From Kroppenstedtia guangzhouensis (lineage in GTDB: Bacteria > Bacillota > Bacilli > Thermoactinomycetales > DSM-45169): a stretch of DNA of 64,000 bases. Location of the stretch: the NCBI RefSeq assembly GCF_014637345.1, contig NZ_BMEX01000004.1:1-64000 (forward strand), given 5' to 3'. The stretch's first letter is position 1; each line of letters starts with the position of its first letter. Positions 42,607 through 50,668 of this stretch are shown one piece after another. Made by a program: the position numbers and the translations under genes. The notes beneath the pieces were generated by a model. The model saw only the letters and a list, made by a program, of their open reading frames with translations. It was not told the DNA's origin and did no database searches.

Positions 42607-43527
42607 ATGGAACTGCGTCATCTGAAAACGTTTCGAACCGTGGCGGAAAAGGGTGGCTTCAGTCGGGCCGGGGAGGAGTTGGGATATGCCCAGTCAACGG
42701 TTACCGCCCATATCCATAAGCTGGAGGAGGAACTGGGTAGTCCACTTTTTGACCGCTTGGGGAAACGGACGGTATTGACCAATGCCGGCAAGCGTCTTTT
42801 GCCTTATGCGAAAGAGATGGTCCGCTTGTCCCGGGAAGCGGCGGAAACCATCGGCAATCCGGAGGCACCGGCGGGCCCGTTGCGGATCGGGTCGGCGGAA
42901 TCCTTGCTCGTCTACAGATTGCCGTCCATTCTCCATGAGTTCCGAAAGCGGTATCCCCGAGTCCGACTGGAACTGTTTCCCGGACAGTGTCGCAATATGC
43001 GAACCAAGTTAAAGGAAGGGGAGATGGACCTCGCCTTTCTCTTGGATGAGGAACGCAGGGAACCCGACTTGTATACGGAAACCCTGATCCAGGAAGAACT
43101 GGTACTGGTGGCCCCGCCGGGCCATGCCCTCGCGGGGAAAAAGCAGATTCTTCCCCGCGACCTGATCGGGGAGACCCTGTTGCAGACGGAGTTGGGTTGC
43201 AGTTATCGCACCTTATTGGAAAACCGGCTGAAAAAGGCCGGAAAGAGTGTTGGGCAACGGATCGATTTTTGGAATATTGAGGCGATCAAACAATGCACCA
43301 TCAATGGCTTGGGCATTGCCTACCTCCCCCGCATGACCGTGGACAGGGAACTGGAAGAGGGACGATTGATCCAGTTGCCCTGGCTCCACCATGAAGATCG
43401 CGTTTCCACCCAGCTCGCCTGGCACAAGGACAAATGGAGATCACCGGCGATGGCGGAATTTGTCACATTGGCGAGGCGAAGGATTAAAGCTGTGGAGAGA
43501 AGGGAGGAGATGACAAGGAAACAGTGA
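42607..43527 (+). CDS. LysR-family transcriptional regulator
   Basis: A 306-aa protein with an N-terminal winged HTH (MELRHLKTFRTVAEKGGFSR; then SQSTVTAHIHKLEEELG-like helix) and a C-terminal periplasmic-binding-like effector domain. The CitR/CysL/YwfK-like subtype is possible but not certain. The divergent flavodoxin-type reductase is the likely target. GGAGGGTGTC precedes the ATG. Confidence 0.88.
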   Translation: MELRHLKTFRTVAEKGGFSRAGEELGYAQSTVTAHIHKLEEELGSPLFDRLGKRTVLTNAGKRLLPYAKEMVRLSREAAETIGNPEAPAGPLRIGSAESLLVYRLPSILHEFRKRYPRVRLELFPGQCRNMRTKLKEGEMDLAFLLDEERREPDLYTETLIQEELVLVAPPGHALAGKKQILPRDLIGETLLQTELGCSYRTLLENRLKKAGKSVGQRIDFWNIEAIKQCTINGLGIAYLPRMTVDRELEEGRLIQLPWLHHEDRVSTQLAWHKDKWRSPAMAEFVTLARRRIKAVERREEMTRKQ

Positions 43528-43612
43528 CCCTATCCCCGATCCAGTGGTGAATCGGGCAACGGTACAGGGGCTGGGGCGCGGTGAACTCGGCGATTCATCC
43601 CTCAACCGATAC

Positions 43613-43637
43613 AAAAAAACCGGGTGTTCACCCGGGT
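43613..43637 (-). terminator. terminator of the HTH-TPR regulator
   Basis: On the minus strand ACCCGGGTGAACACCCGGT followed by TTTTTTT. Confidence 0.85.
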
Positions 43638-43668
43638 GAAAGGAATTCATGAAATCCCATCGCCTTTT

Positions 43669-45003
43669 TTAGTCCATCTCTTCCTGAAAGCAGGCTTCTT
43701 CCTCTTGTAATTCCTGCTGTACTCGGTACAGATTGCGCAAGCATTGGTGGAATTCCTGCTCGTCCACAGTCTCATAACATTGAGACAGACGGAACAGGGC
43801 GAGGTATTCCTTTTTTTTGTAGTCATGCTTCTGAGCCAGTTTCAGCATGTTGTTGTAGTAGTGGATGGCTTCCTCCGGTTTATCCTGTTTCCGGTAATAA
43901 TCCCCCATGACCTGCAGGGCGTAGCACAGGCGTGTGGCACTGTTCGTCCGTTCTCCGATTTCGATGGCTTTCCGGATGGTTTCCAAAGGGTTTCCCCCTT
44001 CGGATCGGTTCATATACAGGACACCCAAACGGGCGTGGACGGTGGCCAGTTTATCTTCGTGTTGGATCTTGTCAGCCAATTTCAAAGCCATTTCGAAGCT
44101 GGATTCCGCTTGATCCCATTGCTTTTTATTCATATAGACACTGCCCAGCACGGTCCACAGATCAAACATGGAATCATGATGACGGTTGATGCGCGCCAAC
44201 TCCAACCCTTCTTTGGCATAGGCGACGGCTTCATCAAACATTTGGGACCGTCGGAGGAGGTCAGACCGCAACCAGTAGAAACTGAGGACGGTTTCGATTT
44301 GAACCATTTCAGGAATCTGAGGCCAGGCTTCCTGCACGATTTGCATCGCTTCCCCCAACCGGCCCAACCGTTCCAGGTAAATGGCCCGGTTCCGTTTGAG
44401 AATGGATTCGTATTGAGGTCGCTCTCCTCCGGACTGGAAAGCTGCTAAGCCGTTTTCCGTATACTTGAGTGCCTGTTTCATATCATTCTGACCGAAACTG
44501 TTGAGACCCAGTTCATTGTAGGCAGCAGCCTCAATGTTGCTCTCCCGGTCCGGATTGCCCTGATGGACCAGGCGGATGGCGTTGAAAAAAGAACGTTCGG
44601 CCCGTTTCCAATTCTTTTTTAAACGGTTCAGTTTTCCTTTCAGAAAATGAGCAGTGGCGGCAAGGGGGTGTCCATCATCCAGATTCAGTTTTTCCAGGTT
44701 TTCTTGAGCTTGGTTCAGATCTTCAATATCCAACAAGAGTTCCACTTTAAAAAGTTCGAACTTGGTCTCTTCCAGCTCCTGTTGTTCACTGACCATCAGA
44801 CTGGGGAGAGTTTCAAGGTCCAGTTCCAGTTTTTTCAGAAGATACTTGGTTTTTTCCAGGTTAACGTGGGGAACCCCGCGTTCAATGTTGCTGATTGTGG
44901 CGGGGGAAATGTTTTCGTCTGCCAGGTCTTCCAAGCGAAGACCGCGTTCCTTTCTCACTTTGCGAATCACTTCGCCAATTTCATGGATTTCCAGAAGGCT
45001 CAC
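43669..45003 (-). CDS. HTH-TPR regulator (RNPP/NprR-like)
   Basis: A 444-aa protein with an N-terminal Xre-type HTH (about 8-65; LRLEDLADENISPATISNIE) and about eight TPR repeats, the layout of peptide-sensing RNPP regulators (NprR, PlcR, Rap) and AimR. No signal-peptide gene for a cognate pheromone was found on either side, so it may sense a distant peptide or a protein partner. It is monocistronic. Confidence 0.8.
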   Translation of the reverse strand: MSLLEIHEIGEVIRKVRKERGLRLEDLADENISPATISNIERGVPHVNLEKTKYLLKKLELDLETLPSLMVSEQQELEETKFELFKVELLLDIEDLNQAQENLEKLNLDDGHPLAATAHFLKGKLNRLKKNWKRAERSFFNAIRLVHQGNPDRESNIEAAAYNELGLNSFGQNDMKQALKYTENGLAAFQSGGERPQYESILKRNRAIYLERLGRLGEAMQIVQEAWPQIPEMVQIETVLSFYWLRSDLLRRSQMFDEAVAYAKEGLELARINRHHDSMFDLWTVLGSVYMNKKQWDQAESSFEMALKLADKIQHEDKLATVHARLGVLYMNRSEGGNPLETIRKAIEIGERTNSATRLCYALQVMGDYYRKQDKPEEAIHYYNNMLKLAQKHDYKKKEYLALFRLSQCYETVDEQEFHQCLRNLYRVQQELQEEEACFQEEMD

Positions 45004-45220
45004 GGGATCACCTCATTTAATTTATTCCACATAAGTTGAGTGAAATAGACCAATTGATCCTATTATAAAATAAAAAACAGACATATATAAAAATTTCTTT
45101 CCATGAAAAATCAACCATTTTTAAAGGTGGAACCAGCAGGATGGGTGCACCAAGTCGTTATTTTCGGAATAATCATTGCCGAGTGCGCCTGTTCTGTTTA
45201 AAACAGGCGACTGTGGAGGG

Positions 45221-45520
45221 TTATCCTCGCATAAAATAAATACCGACGACGATGATCGCGCTGAAACCGAGTCCGGCCGTCATAAACAGGATCGGAATCT
45301 GACTGCGCCGATCCAGATGCATGAAACTGGTCAGTTGCAAGATAAGTTGGATTCCGGCCATGACCAGGATCACCGTCAAGGTGATCGATGTCGGAAAATA
45401 CCGGGATCCCACTGACGCAAAAGCAATCGCTGTAACAAGTAACATCCATCCGAAGGAACGGAGATGTCCCGAGGGGGTTTCCCGGCGACGGGTGTTATTC
45501 TTGTGATCGGTCTGAGTCAT
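45221..45520 (-). CDS. cytochrome c oxidase subunit IV-like membrane protein
   Basis: A 99-aa protein with three membrane helices (about 25-42, 47-68, 78-97) and QLTSFMHLDRRS between helices 2 and 3, as in prokaryotic subunit IV (CtaF/QoxD type). It stands apart from other oxidase genes, which is unusual. GGAATGAAGG precedes the ATG. Confidence 0.75.
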   Translation of the reverse strand: MTQTDHKNNTRRRETPSGHLRSFGWMLLVTAIAFASVGSRYFPTSITLTVILVMAGIQLILQLTSFMHLDRRSQIPILFMTAGLGFSAIIVVGIYFMRG

Positions 45521-45745
45521 CCTTCATTCCGCCTTTGTTCTTCAGGTTCTTCCTCATTAGTGGAGGATGCTCCGAAACGGACTTGTCTATTCCGGTGGCA
45601 GGGAAATCGTCGATTCGTCCCACTCCCATGTCGGGCCGCACTGGTTTCTGCTCCCATCTTACCGGAGATGGGGGGAAGTCACCACCTCTTTGTAGACTGA
45701 AGGGAATGGTTGGGATACAATAATCAGTGAAGGAGGGATCCTGAA

Positions 45746-46186
45746 ATGGCGCAAGATTTCTATATTCAACAGATGCAATCGATGGTTCAGCCGATGCGGG
45801 ACGAGTTGACCCGGATCGGTTTTGAAGAGTTGCGGACACCTGAAGAAGTGGTGGAAGCGCTGGAGAAAAAAGGGGCAAAGGGGACCGCCTTGGTGGTGGT
45901 CAATTCTGTCTGTGGATGTGCCGCCGGTCTGGCACGTCCGGCAGTGGCCCATTCCCTGAATAACGAGAGGAAGCCGGATCATCTGTTCACGGTTTTTGCC
46001 GGTCAGGATCGGGAGGCAACGGCGAAGGCCCGGGAATACTTTGAGGGATATCCGCCTTCTTCCCCGTCCTTCGCTCTGATGAAAGACGGCAAGATCGTTC
46101 ACATGGTGCAACGTCACGAGATTGAGGACCGGTCACTGGAAGAAATCTCGGCCAATCTGTCCAGCGCTTATGACAAATACTGCTGA
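45746..46186 (+). CDS. bacilliredoxin (BrxA/BrxB, YphP/YqiW family)
   Basis: A 146-aa thioredoxin-like protein with the diagnostic CGC redox motif in NSVCGCAAGLARPAV. Bacilliredoxins remove bacillithiol from proteins, so the organism probably makes bacillithiol. GGAGGGATCC precedes the ATG, and a terminator follows. BrxA and BrxB cannot be told apart here. Confidence 0.93.
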   Translation: MAQDFYIQQMQSMVQPMRDELTRIGFEELRTPEEVVEALEKKGAKGTALVVVNSVCGCAAGLARPAVAHSLNNERKPDHLFTVFAGQDREATAKAREYFEGYPPSSPSFALMKDGKIVHMVQRHEIEDRSLEEISANLSSAYDKYC

Positions 46187-46204
46187 TTGTCGGAAAAAGC
46201 TATG

Positions 46205-46237
46205 GCGCCGCCTTTGCACGAAAGGCGGCGCTTTTTT
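46205..46237 (+). terminator. terminator of the bacilliredoxin gene
   Basis: GCGCCGCCTTT and AAAGGCGGCGC form an 11-bp stem, followed by TTTTTT. An IS607-type element begins just after it. Confidence 0.9.
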
Positions 46238-46335
46238 AAGAGGGAGGTGGATAACAGTTAAGTTACACATATAAAAGTTTATAAAAACCTCTTTGCTAAT
46301 TATAAACTTTAGCTCACCTGAATAGTAAGGGGATT

Positions 46336-46979
46336 TTGAAAATTTATTCTATTGGGCAGTTTGCAAAGAAAATCGGTGTTACGCAACAGACACTGCGTAA
46401 TTGGCACAAAAAAGGGACACTTATACCGGCGGTGATCACGGATAGTGGGTATCGATACTACAGTGAAAAGCAGTTGAGGGATTACTTGGGATTGAATCCA
46501 AAAAACAAATAGAGAAGATAACAATTGGATATTGTCGTGTATCCAGTAACAAACAAAAAGACGACTTGGAACGACAAATCGAAAACATGCAAAGATATCT
46601 TATCGCTCAAGGGAAACCCTTTGAGATCATCTCTGACGTAGGGAGTGGAATCAACTACACAAAAAAGGGACTCCAACAGGTCATCAAACGCATAACACAA
46701 GGGGAAGTGGATGGGGTTGTAGTTCTTTACAAGGATCAACTGGTACGCTTTGGGTTTGAGCTAATCGAATATATAGCATCTTTGTATGATTGTCAGATCG
46801 AGATCATCGATCATACAGAGAAAACAGAAGAACAAGAACTTGTAGAAGACCTGGTTCAGATTGTGACAGTGTTCAGTTGTAAGCTACAGGGCAAACGTGC
46901 TAATAAAGCGAAAAAGTTGGTCAAGGAGTTGGCTAACGATGATAAAAGCCTGCAAAATCCGATTAAATCCGAACAATAA
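46336..46979 (+). CDS. tnpA: IS607 serine recombinase TnpA, in two frames joined at a slippery heptamer
   Basis: Frame 1 (TTG 46336, AAGGGGA upstream) encodes a MerR-like HTH (YSIGQFAKKIGVTQQTLRNW) and stops at TAG 46510-46512. The catalytic domain continues in the -1 frame: IEKITIGYCRVSSNKQKDDL with the nucleophilic Ser in RVSS, then DVGSGINY and DQLVRFG. The join has A-AAA-AAC at 46500-46506 exactly in the phase of a -1 ribosomal frameshift site; the fused protein would be about 213 aa, normal for IS607. A missing A in the run would have the same effect. Confidence 0.8.
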
Positions 46980-48063
46980 ACAACGTACACAGTTGGAACA
47001 ATCCGCACATGTAGCAAGATGGGCATACAACTGGGCATTGAACCAGAAAAAATCCCACTATGAGGAAACAAAGAAGAGTTATAGCCAAGGGGATTTACGA
47101 AAACATCTTACGAAACTGAAAAAGACGGATGAATACAAGTGGTTGTACAATTTTAGCAATAACATAACCAAGCAGGCAATTAAGGATTGTGATGAAGCAT
47201 TTAAACGGTTTTTTAAGGGATTAGCTAAATTCCCAAGATTTAAGAGTCGAAGACGATCCAAGTGGAGCTTCTACAACGATCCGTACAAAGTAAAACTGGA
47301 ACCAACCCGAATCCGACTTGAAAAGATCGGTTGGATTCGACTGGCTGAAACAGATACCCTACCAGAGAATTTCAAACCTCTGTCTTACCGTATTGGACGG
47401 GAAGGGATTCACTGGTTTGTCTCCATTACAGTAGAAGTTCCCGAGTATGTGGATCACTCCAAACCTACTAATCAGCCCATTGGAATCGACTTGGGGATAA
47501 AAACACTCGCCACACTCAGCACAGGGAAAGCATATAAAAACATCAATAAGTCAGGCAAAGTGAAACGACTTGAGAAGCGTTTCAAAAGGTTACAAAGAAG
47601 GGCTTCTCGTAAATATCAAATGAATAAGGAGGGAAACGGTTACCGGAAAACACGCAACCTTATAAAACTCGAAAAGAGTATAGCTAAGTTGAGAAGTCAC
47701 ATCAACAACATCCGAAAAGATTACATTCATAAAATGACAACAGAGATCGTGAAAACCAAGCCTTCTCATATTGTCATTGAAGACTTGAATGTAAAAGGGA
47801 TGATGAAGAATCAACACCTGGCTAAACACATCCAGCAGTGTAACTTCTATGAAATCAGACGACAACTGGAGTATAAATGTAAGTGGTACAACATTGAGCT
47901 AGTTATGGCTGATCGTTGGTATCCTTCAAGCAAAACATGTTCCAGTTGTGGTCAAATCCATAAAGGTCTGAGGTTATCCGACCGTTGGATAAAGTGTGAT
48001 TGCGGACTCAATCTAGATCGTGACTTAAATGCTTCTATTAACTTAGCTAAATTAGCGTCTTAG
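46939..48063 (+). CDS. tnpB: TnpB RNA-guided nuclease
   Basis: A 374-aa TnpB with all three RuvC acidic residues: Asp in IGIDLGIKTLAT, Glu in IVIEDLNVKGM and Asp in LDRDLNASINLA, and a zinc ribbon CSSCG...CDCG before the last. It should cut DNA beside the element's excision site, guided by an RNA from its own 3' end. ATG 46939 has AAGGAG about 10 nt upstream, inside the end of tnpA. Confidence 0.92.
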   Translation: MIKACKIRLNPNNKQRTQLEQSAHVARWAYNWALNQKKSHYEETKKSYSQGDLRKHLTKLKKTDEYKWLYNFSNNITKQAIKDCDEAFKRFFKGLAKFPRFKSRRRSKWSFYNDPYKVKLEPTRIRLEKIGWIRLAETDTLPENFKPLSYRIGREGIHWFVSITVEVPEYVDHSKPTNQPIGIDLGIKTLATLSTGKAYKNINKSGKVKRLEKRFKRLQRRASRKYQMNKEGNGYRKTRNLIKLEKSIAKLRSHINNIRKDYIHKMTTEIVKTKPSHIVIEDLNVKGMMKNQHLAKHIQQCNFYEIRRQLEYKCKWYNIELVMADRWYPSSKTCSSCGQIHKGLRLSDRWIKCDCGLNLDRDLNASINLAKLAS

Positions 48064-48234
48064 TCATTTCAAGACAACGCTAATATGTACCGTGAGTTAC
48101 ACGGGAATTTACGCCTGTGGAGTGTTATACAAACCGTTGTAGGGAGTACGTGCCGAAGCGGGACACGATGAATCAGGAAGAAAACATAGACTCTTTGTAG
48201 AGTTTTGTAAGTTTTTCGTAACGGAAGAGATCTG

Positions 48235-48897
48235 ATGGCGGAAACCTTGCAACAGCTTCTGGATCAAGCTGAGGAAGTGGAGGCTGCGCAAGCTTTTGTC
48301 AAACAGAACAGCCGGGCATTGAAAATACATGTTACGGACAGGGTGTATTGCCGAGCGGGAAGCATGGTGGCTTATCAGGGAGAGATCAAATTTCGAAGCA
48401 CCGCCGGCGGGATGGGCAAGTGGTTTAAGCAGAAATTGACCGGTGAGGGCTTTCCACTGATGGAGGCGACAGGGCGGGGAGACCTTTTTCTGGCCGATGA
48501 TGGGGCGGAAGTCACCATATTGAAGCTGGAAGGGGAGATCCTGTTTGTGGAGGGACGTCATTTGCTGGCTTTTGAGAAGACTATCGATTGGGATATCTCC
48601 ATGATCCGGGGGGCGGGAATCGCTTCCGGGGGACTCTTTACCTGCAGGCTGACGGGGAACGGCTTTGTGGCCATCAGTTCCCACGGAAAACCGATCGCCC
48701 TGGAGGCCCCGGTGGTGGTGGACCCCAATGCTGTGATCGGCTGGACATCCGGTGTATCCCCTCAGTTGAAAACGGACATCAATCTGAAAACCTTACTGGG
48801 CCGCTCCTCCGGCGAGACATTCCAACTGGACTTTACCGGTACAGGCAAGGTGCTCATTCAACCAGCGGAACTGGCATCTTTCGGGAAGAAAGAATGA
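48235..48897 (+). CDS. AIM24-family protein
   Basis: A 220-aa all-beta protein with the repeated Gly-rich pattern of AIM24/TerD-like proteins (GSMVAYQGEIKFRST, FEKTIDWDISMIRGAG, GLFTCRLTGNGFVAI, EAPVVVDPNAVIGWTSG). Function is unknown. Its stop overlaps the next gene (ATGA). The IS element lies directly upstream and may have separated it from its promoter. Confidence 0.8.
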   Translation: MAETLQQLLDQAEEVEAAQAFVKQNSRALKIHVTDRVYCRAGSMVAYQGEIKFRSTAGGMGKWFKQKLTGEGFPLMEATGRGDLFLADDGAEVTILKLEGEILFVEGRHLLAFEKTIDWDISMIRGAGIASGGLFTCRLTGNGFVAISSHGKPIALEAPVVVDPNAVIGWTSGVSPQLKTDINLKTLLGRSSGETFQLDFTGTGKVLIQPAELASFGKKE

Positions 48898-49556
48898 AGG
48901 GAGTGGCTCGTGTGATCCGGGCAGTGCTGTTTGATTTTGACGGGACCTTGGCTGATACACTTCCGTTGGTCTACCGTTCTTTCCGGGAAATGTGGAGAGG
49001 AGTGGACGGAAGGGAGCGCTCTGATGAGGAGATTCTATCGCTGTTCGGTCCGCCGGAGGAAGAGATCATCCGCCAGAGAGTACCAGAAGAGCAACTGGAG
49101 GCTTCTCTGGAGGAATACTATTCTTTGTACCAGAAGTTTCATGAGGAAGAAGTGGAGCAGGTGCCTCAGATGCTTCAACTCCTTCGCGACCTGAAGGAGA
49201 ACGGTTACCAGGTGGGTGTGGTTACTGGAAAAGGACGCAGAAGTGCCGAGATTTCCCTGGCCAAGCTGGAGATGGCTGACCTGGTTGACATATTGGTGAC
49301 CGGTTCAGATGTTCGCCGATACAAACCTCATCCTGAAGGGATTCAAAAGGCTCTTTCCCAGTTGGGTTGCTCACCGGAGGAGGGAATCTATGTCGGTGAT
49401 TCTCCGGGGGATGTCCACGCCGGTTTGGCGGCGGGGGTGGGTACAGTCGGTGTCCGATGGTTCGTCGGAAGTGACTCCCGACCCTTTGATCCCAAGCCCC
49501 AACTGGTGGCGGAGTCTGTGGAAGTTTTTCAGAATTGGTTAACTTCCCGGGGATAA
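48894..49556 (+). CDS. HAD-superfamily phosphatase (PpaX/Gph-like)
   Basis: A 220-aa HAD hydrolase with motif I AVLFDFDGTLADT, a helical cap, motif II VVTGKG, motif III Lys in RRYKPHPEG and motif IV YVGDSPGDV. This subclass includes pyrophosphatase PpaX and phosphoglycolate phosphatase. Translationally coupled to the AIM24 gene by ATGA. Confidence 0.85.
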   Translation: MKGVARVIRAVLFDFDGTLADTLPLVYRSFREMWRGVDGRERSDEEILSLFGPPEEEIIRQRVPEEQLEASLEEYYSLYQKFHEEEVEQVPQMLQLLRDLKENGYQVGVVTGKGRRSAEISLAKLEMADLVDILVTGSDVRRYKPHPEGIQKALSQLGCSPEEGIYVGDSPGDVHAGLAAGVGTVGVRWFVGSDSRPFDPKPQLVAESVEVFQNWLTSRG

Positions 49557-49565
49557 ATTTCAGGT

Positions 49566-49595
49566 AAAAAAAAGCGGTCCCGCTCGGGACCGCTT
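49566..49595 (-). terminator. terminator of the esterase gene
   Basis: On the minus strand AAGCGGTCCC-GAGC-GGGACCGCTT followed by a long T-run; the stem is shared by the convergent HAD gene. Confidence 0.85.
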
Positions 49596-49647
49596 AGAAA
49601 TGTTGTGATAAAAAAACGTTCTTGAACAGCCTTTCCACAACGCTTAG

Positions 49648-50376
49648 TCATTTTCCGAAAAAAGTCAACAGAGCCTGGGGAAGATCTTTCTGCCAGAATC
49701 CCCAGGTATGCCCGCCCTCCTGTTCCGAATAGAGGACCCGGGCATTCTTCTCCTGGAGAGCACGACAAACCTCCCGATTGCGTGCCAACAGATTCAGGGA
49801 GCCCATGTGGGTGGGGACATCGGATTCCGACTTTCCCACGGTCTGATAGATCTTCAATCCTTCCAGGGATTCCACCCGACGGATTGCTTCCAAGGTGGGG
49901 GGGAGAAAGGCCCCGGACTGGGAGAGAATCTGTCGAAAACGATCTGGGTGATTCAGTGCCAGGTGCAAGGAAACGGTACCGCCGAGGGAAGAGCCCCCCA
50001 GGACACGATCATCGACGGAAGCGGCAACAGGAAATTCCCGCTCCACCATCGGCACCAATTCCTCTGTGAAAAAGCGCAAGTACAGAGGGTTTCGCTCGCC
50101 ATGGGGAGCATACTCCGAGGTTCGCTTCTTTTTATCGACGGGAATGGCCACCGCCGCGAAAGGATGGGCATGTCCGTCCAAGATCAGTCGATTGGCCTGG
50201 GTGGCCAAGCGGCCCATGTTGAAATAATCGTCCCCGTCCTGCAGGTAAATGACGGGATAGGATTGACTCCCGTCATACTCCGGGGGCAGGTACACCTGCA
50301 ACTGGCGTGTCTCCCCCAAGTGGTCGCTCATGATCTCTTTTTTCAGGATAGTCCGTTTCAGATATCTTTTGTCCAT
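49648..50376 (-). CDS. alpha/beta-hydrolase esterase (enterochelin-esterase D-domain-like)
   Basis: A 242-aa putative esterase: VYLPPEYDGSQSYPVIYLQDG, nucleophile elbow GGSSLGGTV with the catalytic Ser, and the His in EGGHTWGFW near the C-terminus. Relatives cleave siderophore or acyl esters, but no siderophore genes are near. No signal peptide. Confidence 0.8.
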   Translation of the reverse strand: MDKRYLKRTILKKEIMSDHLGETRQLQVYLPPEYDGSQSYPVIYLQDGDDYFNMGRLATQANRLILDGHAHPFAAVAIPVDKKKRTSEYAPHGERNPLYLRFFTEELVPMVEREFPVAASVDDRVLGGSSLGGTVSLHLALNHPDRFRQILSQSGAFLPPTLEAIRRVESLEGLKIYQTVGKSESDVPTHMGSLNLLARNREVCRALQEKNARVLYSEQEGGHTWGFWQKDLPQALLTFFGK

Positions 50377-50411
50377 GATACATCACCTGTTTCTGTACAA
50401 GTCCCTTGAAG

Positions 50412-50515
50412 AATTGTGAAAAAGCCGTTTTCACAAGGGAGGGTTGGGTTTGACATGGAGTGATTTTGGATCGAAAGAACAACGAAAAGGTCATGTGAAA
50501 CCCAATCCCGACCGC
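50412..50515. repeat. dispersed ~100-bp structured repeat, copy 3
   Basis: The best preserved copy: TTGTGAAAA-AGCCG-TTTTCACAA is a perfect 9-bp hairpin, and TTGGGTTTGACATG (50445-50458) pairs with CATGTGAAACCCAA (50492-50505) with only two mismatches. Located between the esterase and acyl-CoA synthetase promoters. Confidence 0.7.
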
Positions 50516-50604
50516 CTTCAAAACGCAGTCATCACAACACTTCTTCGTCTCACTTTGATTGTACCCCAAATCCGGTGGATGACCACAGGGAGATGCGAGA
50601 GATT

Positions 50605-50633
50605 TTGACCATTGGGTTGAGACTGTTTAGAAT
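50605..50633 (+). promoter_or_regulatory. sigma-A promoter of the acyl-CoA synthetase
   Basis: TTGACC (50605-50610), 17-nt spacer, TAGAAT (50628-50633), 36 nt before the GTG start. Confidence 0.7.
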
Positions 50634-50668
50634 AGAAGCAGAAAAGAATCCGAATGGGGGAGTGACCC

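Larger units (their letters stand above)
46245..48200 (+). mobile_element. IS607-family insertion sequence (approximate ends)
   Basis: Contains a serine-recombinase tnpA and an overlapping tnpB, the IS607 arrangement. GC content is far below the flanks. The exact ends are not marked by inverted repeats in this family; they are placed between the bacilliredoxin terminator and the leader of the AIM24 gene. The segment after tnpB, ending near GATGAATCAGGAAG (about 48168-48181), resembles the 3' end of a TnpB guide (omega) RNA. Confidence 0.8.
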
